From Ignavibacteria bacterium UBA6688 (GTDB lineage: Bacteria > Bacteroidota > Ignavibacteria > UBA10030), in assembly GCA_002454845.1 (NCBI GenBank), contig DKJQ01000143.1, forward strand, positions 1 to 9,974: 9,974 nucleotides of DNA, in the 5' to 3' direction. Below the pieces are notes generated by a model. That model worked only from the letters and a program-made list of their open reading frames with translations. It was not told where the DNA came from and ran no database searches. Position 1 is the stretch's first letter; each line of letters begins with the position of its first letter. Made by a program: the position numbers and the translations under genes. This document shows positions 5,634 to 9,974 of this stretch, piece by piece.

Positions 5634-6545
5634 GTGCATCTGACGTGGGAATGCATACCATGCATTGTCAGAAGCTACATCAGATTGGTTCAGGCAGGTA
5701 CGCTTCCTGAAGAGTCGGTCGAGCCCGGCATGCGCCGTCTCCTGGCTCTCTTGGCAGCCGTTGACTATCGAATCCCTCCGCCTGTGTTCGGACGGGAAAT
5801 GCACCGTATGATTCGCTCATTGGCGACCGAACCCGACCCTTATCGCAGCGTCAAAGAGAACGCCAACAGATCCATGATGGCGTTGTACCCGACGTTTCAA
5901 GAAATGGTGAACGAGGCAGACGATCCTTTCGATGCCGCACTCCGTTTGGCCATCGCGGGGAATGTGATCGATTCCGGACCTGATCATCACATGGACATTA
6001 CGGAAACCATCGACCGCATTGTGAATGCGCCCCTGGCAATCGACGACTCCCTCCTTCTCAAGTCGGATATCCGCGAAGCAGAAACCGTGCTCTTCATCGG
6101 CGACAACTGCGGTGAAATCGTTCTCGACAAGCTTCTGATAGCAACCCTGCACCACCCGGGGGTCTTCTACGCCGTGCGGGGAGGCCCCGTTCTGAACGAC
6201 GCAACTCTGGCCGATGCCGCCTTCGTCAGGATGGAGGAAGCGGCCCGGGTATTAACGACCGGTGACGACGCGCCCGGCGTGGTGCTGGAGGCTGCTTCGG
6301 ACGAATTTCTCCGCGTGTTCAACCGGGCAGACGTCATCATCTCAAAGGGGCAGGGTAACCTGGAAGGATTGATCGATCTGCCACAGAACATCTACTTTCT
6401 TCTCGTCACGAAGTGCGACGTTATTGCAAAGCGCTTGGCTGTCGGGGTCGGTGACTTCATCGCTTTCAAGGGAAACGGGAGTGGGGGTGTTTCGGAGGAC
6501 GCGGATCTCCAGCAAGATGTGCCCAGCGGGGAGACCCGGGCATGA
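5634..6545 (+). CDS. DUF89/ARMT1-family damage-control phosphatase-like protein, 303 aa
   Basis: The family comprises metal-dependent (Co, Ni or Mn) phosphatases thought to clear harmful phosphometabolites; the eukaryotic ARMT1 branch has also been linked to protein methylation. Visible features are WECIPCIVRSYIRL at the N-terminus (C7-IP-C10), RLAIAGNVIDSG (104-115), GDNCGE (156-161, with likely ligands D157 and N158), RGGPVLNDATLADA (182-195) and SKGQGNLEGL (237-246). The start is GTG at 5634, because GGGAGGAT lies just before it and residues before this match nothing in the family. It begins 16 nt after the NifX-like gene, and its stop overlaps the exporter start (ATGA). Tight coupling suggests a job tied to metal supply; the substrate is unknown. 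Confidence 0.88.
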   Translation: MHLTWECIPCIVRSYIRLVQAGTLPEESVEPGMRRLLALLAAVDYRIPPPVFGREMHRMIRSLATEPDPYRSVKENANRSMMALYPTFQEMVNEADDPFDAALRLAIAGNVIDSGPDHHMDITETIDRIVNAPLAIDDSLLLKSDIREAETVLFIGDNCGEIVLDKLLIATLHHPGVFYAVRGGPVLNDATLADAAFVRMEEAARVLTTGDDAPGVVLEAASDEFLRVFNRADVIISKGQGNLEGLIDLPQNIYFLLVTKCDVIAKRLAVGVGDFIAFKGNGSGGVSEDADLQQDVPSGETRA

Positions 6546-7570
6546 CGGCTTTCGTCGAAGTCTTCAATCAAACATTGATGATCACCGGCTTCGTCTTCGT
6601 GATGATGCTGGTGATCGAGTATGTTAATGTTCTCACAAGTGGGACCTGGCAGCAGTCACTGACCCGTTCCCGCTGGCGTCAGTACGTGCTCGCCGCGTTT
6701 CTCGGCGTAACGCCCGGTTGCCTTGGAGCTTTCATCGTCGTGGCCCTGTATTCCCACCGGATGCTGTCGCTCGGAGCGGTTGTCGCCGCCATGATCGCCA
6801 CCAGCGGCGATGAAACCTTCGTTATGCTGGCCATGATTCCGAAGGAAGCGCTTGTCCTGTCCGGGATCCTGTTCATTATCGGGGTGGCTGCGGGATTCCT
6901 GACCGACACCATGGCAGGCCGATTCAAGTCAATGAGAGTTGAATCGTGCGGGGAACTGGAGATCCACACGTATGAAGACTGCCAGTGTTACCCGCGGGGG
7001 CAGATCCTGGCACAATGGAAATCATTTTCGCCGTTCCGGACCATCCTCGCTGTAGTCCTTGCGCTGTTTGTCCTTTCCACGGCGATCGGCGAGATCGGAC
7101 CATCCGAATGGAACTGGGTTCGGATCTCCATCCTTCTCGTCAGCGGACTGGCACTCTTCATTGTTGCGACCGTTCCGGACCATTTCCTGGAGGCGCATCT
7201 CTGGAATCACGTGGCCAGGAAACATGTACCGCGAATCTTTCTCTGGACACTGGGGACCCTGCTCGTCGTGGAGGTTCTGGTCGCACAAGTGAACCTGGAG
7301 GGAGTCATCCGGGAAAACCTCTGGGCCGTTCTCGGTGTCGCTTCCTTGGTCGGGTTGATCCCCGAATCGGGACCGCACATGTTCTTCGTGTTGCTCTATG
7401 CAAAGGGAAGCCTCCCGTTCAGCATCCTCCTGGCGAGTTCCATCGTCCAGGACGGACACGGAATGCTGCCGATGCTCGCCCACTCGCGGCGAGCATTCAT
7501 TATCATCAAACTTATGAACCTCGCTGTCGGACTGACAACCGGCGGCATTGTCATGATGCTGGGTCGCTGA
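6542..7570 (+). CDS. ArsP_2-type multi-pass putative heavy-metal/manganese exporter, 342 aa
   Basis: This is a polytopic inner-membrane protein with about ten hydrophobic segments: near 11-31, 47-70, 76-98, 102-122, 164-183, 193-212, 231-250, 259-286, 292-308 and 320-340. It resembles the putative 10-TM heavy-metal exporter family (ArsP_2), sometimes labelled manganese transporter. GVTPGCLGAFIVVALY (55-70) and IATSGDETFVMLAMIP (85-100) are mirrored by GLIPESGPHMFFVLLY (271-286) and SIVQDGHGMLPMLAH (300-314), so the protein is two repeated halves. The middle loop has a Cys/His patch, C136, H142, C147 and C149, plus VPDHFLEAHLWNHV (211-224), plausible for metal sensing or binding. The start overlaps the previous stop by 4 nt. 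Substrate and direction are inferred from the family. Confidence 0.85.
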   Translation: MTAFVEVFNQTLMITGFVFVMMLVIEYVNVLTSGTWQQSLTRSRWRQYVLAAFLGVTPGCLGAFIVVALYSHRMLSLGAVVAAMIATSGDETFVMLAMIPKEALVLSGILFIIGVAAGFLTDTMAGRFKSMRVESCGELEIHTYEDCQCYPRGQILAQWKSFSPFRTILAVVLALFVLSTAIGEIGPSEWNWVRISILLVSGLALFIVATVPDHFLEAHLWNHVARKHVPRIFLWTLGTLLVVEVLVAQVNLEGVIRENLWAVLGVASLVGLIPESGPHMFFVLLYAKGSLPFSILLASSIVQDGHGMLPMLAHSRRAFIIIKLMNLAVGLTTGGIVMMLGR

Positions 7571-7632
7571 CCGCTGTGTCATGGAGTGCGAGGAGGATGG
7601 ATCGTGAACATAGGGGGAGAGGAGATGTTTCT

Positions 7633-8607
7633 ATGAAAGGATTTCTCAAAGGGAAGAGATTGGGGATTTTCGGAAAAGGAGGAGCCGGCAAGAGTACGGT
7701 GACCGTGCTTCTGGCCAACGCGCTGGCCGCCCGGGGATATGGCGTAATCGTTCTCGATGCCGATTCGACGAATGAAGGGATTCATAGAGCATTGGGATTG
7801 CAGCGTGCGCCGAGGCCACTCCTGGACCACTTCGGAGGCATGGTATTCAGTGGAGGGGCGGTCACATGCCCGGTGGACGACCCGACACCGCTGCCGGGAG
7901 CAGACATTTCGCTCCGGGAAATTGGATCAAAATATTATGCGGTGAGTGCGAACGGAGTCGTGGTGTTCTCAGCCGGCAAGGTGAGTACAATGGGCGCGGG
8001 CGCCGGCTGTGACGGACCCGTGTCGAAGATTGTCCGCGATGTTCGAATCACCGGGCTTGTGCCTGAACCAATAACCCTGATCGACTTCAAAGCCGGATTC
8101 GAGGATGTCGCTCGAGGCGTGATCACCAGCGTGGATATAGCGCTCGTCGTCGTCGATCCGTCAGTGGCAGCCTTGATGATGGCCGTCCGGATGAAACACA
8201 CTGTCGAGCTTATGAAGGCGGGCCAACGACCGGCAACGGGCCATCTGGATAATCCTCAGTTGGTGGATTTTGCCAACCGGCTCTTCCGGGAGGCGAGAAT
8301 TCAGGATGTCCGGGTAATCCTGAATCGGGTAAACGGGGCGCCGACCGAATCGTATCTCAGAAGGGAACTGCTGAAGGAAAGGATCGAGCCCATCGGTGTG
8401 CTTCCGGAAAACCATCGGATCGCCGAGGCATGGCTGAAAGGAAATTCGTTGACCGTGGAGAACATTGGATTGGGCGGGGTTGTCGACGCCCTTGAGGCGA
8501 TGAACACGATGCACCGGGAAATCGACGCGGCTCAACCGACAACTCAATCATTCATAGAGAAAGAACCAACCAATGACAAAAGAACAGGTTATACAAGGCC
8601 TCAATGA
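7633..8607 (+). CDS. CooC/MinD-like deviant Walker ATPase, 324 aa
   Basis: This is a SIMIBI-class P-loop ATPase with deviant Walker A GKGGAGKST (14-22; signature Lys15 and Lys20), the following VIVLDADSTNEGIHRALG (38-55) and a switch region DFKAGFEDVARG (151-162) where relatives usually have DTxAGxEH. VILNRVNG (228-235) fits the nucleotide-base loop. Relatives include CooC, which loads nickel into carbon-monoxide dehydrogenase, and Mrp/NBP35 iron-sulphur carriers. The CooC C-x-C metal motif is not present; cysteines are C79 (VTCP) and C126 (AGAGCDGP). The segment 60-130 differs from ParA and MinD cell-division proteins, so a cofactor-maturation role is more likely. The ATG at 7633 follows GAGGAG. 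The gene starts 62 nt after the exporter, and its last 35 nt overlap the ferritin-like gene. Confidence 0.85.
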   Translation: MKGFLKGKRLGIFGKGGAGKSTVTVLLANALAARGYGVIVLDADSTNEGIHRALGLQRAPRPLLDHFGGMVFSGGAVTCPVDDPTPLPGADISLREIGSKYYAVSANGVVVFSAGKVSTMGAGAGCDGPVSKIVRDVRITGLVPEPITLIDFKAGFEDVARGVITSVDIALVVVDPSVAALMMAVRMKHTVELMKAGQRPATGHLDNPQLVDFANRLFREARIQDVRVILNRVNGAPTESYLRRELLKERIEPIGVLPENHRIAEAWLKGNSLTVENIGLGGVVDALEAMNTMHREIDAAQPTTQSFIEKEPTNDKRTGYTRPQ

Positions 8608-8992
8608 CGATCTGGCTGCAGAATGGGGGACGATCATCCGCTACACGTATCAGGCCGCAAAGTCGTTCGGCCTGCCCGGGGCGGAACTGCGCGAATTGTT
8701 GAAACCCGAACTCCAGGATGAATTGAGACACGCATCCTTTCTCACCGATGTCATTGTTGACCTTGGCGGAGAACCGAGCACTTCTCCAAAACGTTTTGAG
8801 AAGCCCGGGACGTTAAAGGAAATGCTCGAAGTCGACCTGCGGATGGAGATGTCCGACGTTGAAAACTATAAAATGCATGCCGAATGGGCGAACCAGATCG
8901 GAGAAATGGAACTGAAGGTGAAGCTGGAGGAAATGGCGGCGGATGAAGCAAGTCACGCACGGGAAATCAGGCGCATTTTGAAAGGGATGTGA
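8573..8992 (+). CDS. Bacterioferritin-like diiron protein, haem ligand absent, 139 aa
   Basis: This four-helix ferritin-like protein carries a full diiron ligand set by spacing: E17, E50 and H53 (DELRH), E92, and E125 and H128 (DEASH). This matches the bacterioferritin pattern E18, E51, H54, E94, E127, H130. The axial haem methionine of bacterioferritin (M52) corresponds to L51 here, so haem binding between subunits is unlikely. The length is shorter than classical bacterioferritin (about 158) and lacks its C-terminal helix. The role could be iron oxidation and storage, oxidative protection, or metal buffering. The start at 8573 lies inside the 3' end of the ATPase gene with only a weak AGAAAG site, so translation may be coupled. 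The next gene starts 2 nt after its stop. Confidence 0.88.
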   Translation: MTKEQVIQGLNDDLAAEWGTIIRYTYQAAKSFGLPGAELRELLKPELQDELRHASFLTDVIVDLGGEPSTSPKRFEKPGTLKEMLEVDLRMEMSDVENYKMHAEWANQIGEMELKVKLEEMAADEASHAREIRRILKGM

Positions 8993-8994
8993 CA

Positions 8995-9540
8995 ATGCCA
9001 CACAATGATGGATCTGCAATCTCTCTGAGGCCGACGTTACCACTATCCGGTATTCGGGCTTCCGTCTTCCAAACTTTGCTTGTCGCCATGGCGGTTGTCT
9101 TGCCGCTCCTCGCCCATGTCTTTGGGGCCCCTGTCCGCTACATTCTCCCCATGCACTGGCCGGTTCTCTTAGCCGGAATCACGTATGGGTGGCGGAGCGG
9201 TGCTGTGACAGGTATGTTGGCACCTTTGGTCAGCTACGTTCTCTCAGGTTTTCCGCAGCCGGATGTTCTCCCGTCAATGACACTTGAGCTGCTCACGTAT
9301 GGTTCTCTTGCGGGTATTCTTCGTGAGAAGCGATTCAATCCGTTCCTGGCGATAGCAGCCGCGGCAGTGGCGGGGAGAATCGTATTCATCGCAGCAGCCC
9401 TGTTCACTTATACGACCGTCACTGATCATGCGGCATACTTCCAGGCGGCATTAGTCCCCGGACTTATTGCCGGCGCAGGGCAGGTTGCCCTGCTCCCATT
9501 CCTCGCCAAGTGGTGGATCGGTCAAGAACAGAGAAAGTGA
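8995..9540 (+). CDS. ECF transporter S-component-like membrane protein, 181 aa
   Basis: This small hydrophobic protein has about six membrane segments (near 23-45, 49-65, 68-86, 95-109, 117-138 and 150-172), the size and hydropathy of substrate-binding S components of energy-coupling-factor importers for vitamins and metals. Family-like features are RYILPMHWPVLLAGITYGWRSG (48-69) and MTLELLTYGSLAGILREK (95-112). The substrate cannot be told; the metal-related neighbours suggest a metal or a corrinoid-type compound. No A or T component is encoded in the window, so it would depend on a shared module elsewhere or act alone. The ATG at 8995 is preferred, with AAAGGGA (8981-8987) 7 bases upstream. 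A GTG at 8989 overlapping the previous stop is an alternative. Confidence 0.78.
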   Translation: MPHNDGSAISLRPTLPLSGIRASVFQTLLVAMAVVLPLLAHVFGAPVRYILPMHWPVLLAGITYGWRSGAVTGMLAPLVSYVLSGFPQPDVLPSMTLELLTYGSLAGILREKRFNPFLAIAAAAVAGRIVFIAAALFTYTTVTDHAAYFQAALVPGLIAGAGQVALLPFLAKWWIGQEQRK

Positions 9541-9615
9541 ACGCGAAGACTGAATGACAAAGCGCGGTCTGTCCTGAGGAGGAATCGCCAGGTATTCACG
9601 ACTGAGGTGACTTTC

Positions 9616-9974
9616 ATGCGAACATACAGGTGGGCATTCCTGCTCTGCTTAGGGATGTCGGAAGCTTTCGCCCAAGAGGAGGGTTTGGGCACCCAATCGG
9701 TGCAGGGCTCGCCCTTCAGCCAGGCAAAGTTCGTCCCCGATATCTCGCTCATTCTCGATTGCTCCTATCTCCACCGCAGCGTTTCAGACGAGCAATACGC
9801 CGGCCTCCACCTTCCAGGATTTGCCCATTCGCACGAACACTCGCTGCCTCATGAAGGCTTCAACCTGAACTACGCCGAAATTACATTCTACTCGATTGTT
9901 GACCCATACTTCGAACTCTTTGCCGTCTGCCATCTCTCGGAGGAGCATTTTCATCTTGAGGAGGCCTATTGGCT
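9616..9974 (+). CDS. Exported outer-membrane-type protein, 3' end outside window (119 aa visible)
   Basis: The frame is open to the window edge. The ATG at 9616 follows GAGGTGA (9604-9610). Residues 1-19 form a Sec signal peptide (RTYR, then hydrophobic AFLLCLG, cleavage likely after AFA), so the protein is exported. The mature N-terminus reads like an outer-membrane beta-barrel family: FVPDISLILDCSYLHRSVSD (39-58), LHLPGFAHSHEHSLPHE (64-80), GFNLNYAEITFYSIVDPYFE (81-100) and FAVCHLSEEHFHLEEAYW (102-119). I recall similar proteins labelled zinc-regulated outer-membrane receptors, but no TonB box or plug domain is visible here. The histidine cluster at 71-79 suggests metal contact. It begins 75 nt after the S component and would complete an envelope-spanning transport set. 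Family call is moderate; function is inference. Confidence 0.72.
   Translation, partial: MRTYRWAFLLCLGMSEAFAQEEGLGTQSVQGSPFSQAKFVPDISLILDCSYLHRSVSDEQYAGLHLPGFAHSHEHSLPHEGFNLNYAEITFYSIVDPYFELFAVCHLSEEHFHLEEAYW

Noticed and set aside
6985..7632. Upstream extension of the CooC-like ATPase frame into the exporter gene
   Set aside because: The extension is Arg/Pro/His-rich shadow sequence in another frame of the exporter. The GAGGAG site and the Walker-type N-terminus fix the start at 7633.

Overview
The window looks like chromosomal DNA of a bacterium from the Fibrobacteres-Chlorobi-Bacteroidetes side of the tree, perhaps Ignavibacteria/Chlorobi-like. The main clue is a C-terminal tail in the cytochrome gene around 3140-3420. 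It carries the NNYPNPFNP motif and a FlgD-like Ig fold, as seen on cargo of the type IX secretion system (T9SS). Base composition looks moderately GC-rich and fairly even. I see no rRNA, tRNA, CRISPR array or intact insertion sequence. All product names are by recognition of motifs, without database searches.

Layout. (1) 20-1248, minus strand: a fragment matching only the C-terminus of a cyclopropane-fatty-acid synthase-like methyltransferase, preceded on the same strand by an acidic 275-residue protein of unknown function. (2) 1249-1837: a gene-poor divergent spacer with short palindromes and a dyad close to the next gene. (3) 1838-3477, plus strand: a two-gene unit made of a MarR-type regulator and a secreted split-Soret-type dihaem cytochrome c, closed by a textbook intrinsic terminator. 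(4) 3635-9974, plus strand: a Fur-family regulator with a dyad just upstream of its preferred start. It is followed by a dense run of genes: CGGC-domain protein, peptide deformylase, NifX-like protein with a His-rich loop, DUF89/ARMT1-like phosphatase, ArsP_2-type putative metal exporter, CooC/MinD-like ATPase, bacterioferritin-like diiron protein, ECF-type S component, and the start of an exported outer-membrane-like protein that runs off the window.

How the genes may work together. Spacing in the last block is very tight: overlaps of 4 and 35 nt, gaps of 2 to 62 nt, and 75 nt before the last gene. Almost every member belongs to a family that binds, moves, stores or inserts metals. The simplest reading is a Fur/Zur-controlled metal-homeostasis and metallocofactor locus, with uptake (outer-membrane protein, S component), export (ArsP_2), storage (ferritin-like), cofactor handling (NifX-like plus CooC-like ATPase) and a spare metalloenzyme (deformylase). 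The metal involved cannot be read from the sequence. The split-Soret cytochrome unit is a separate transcription unit and is unusual because of its predicted T9SS tail.
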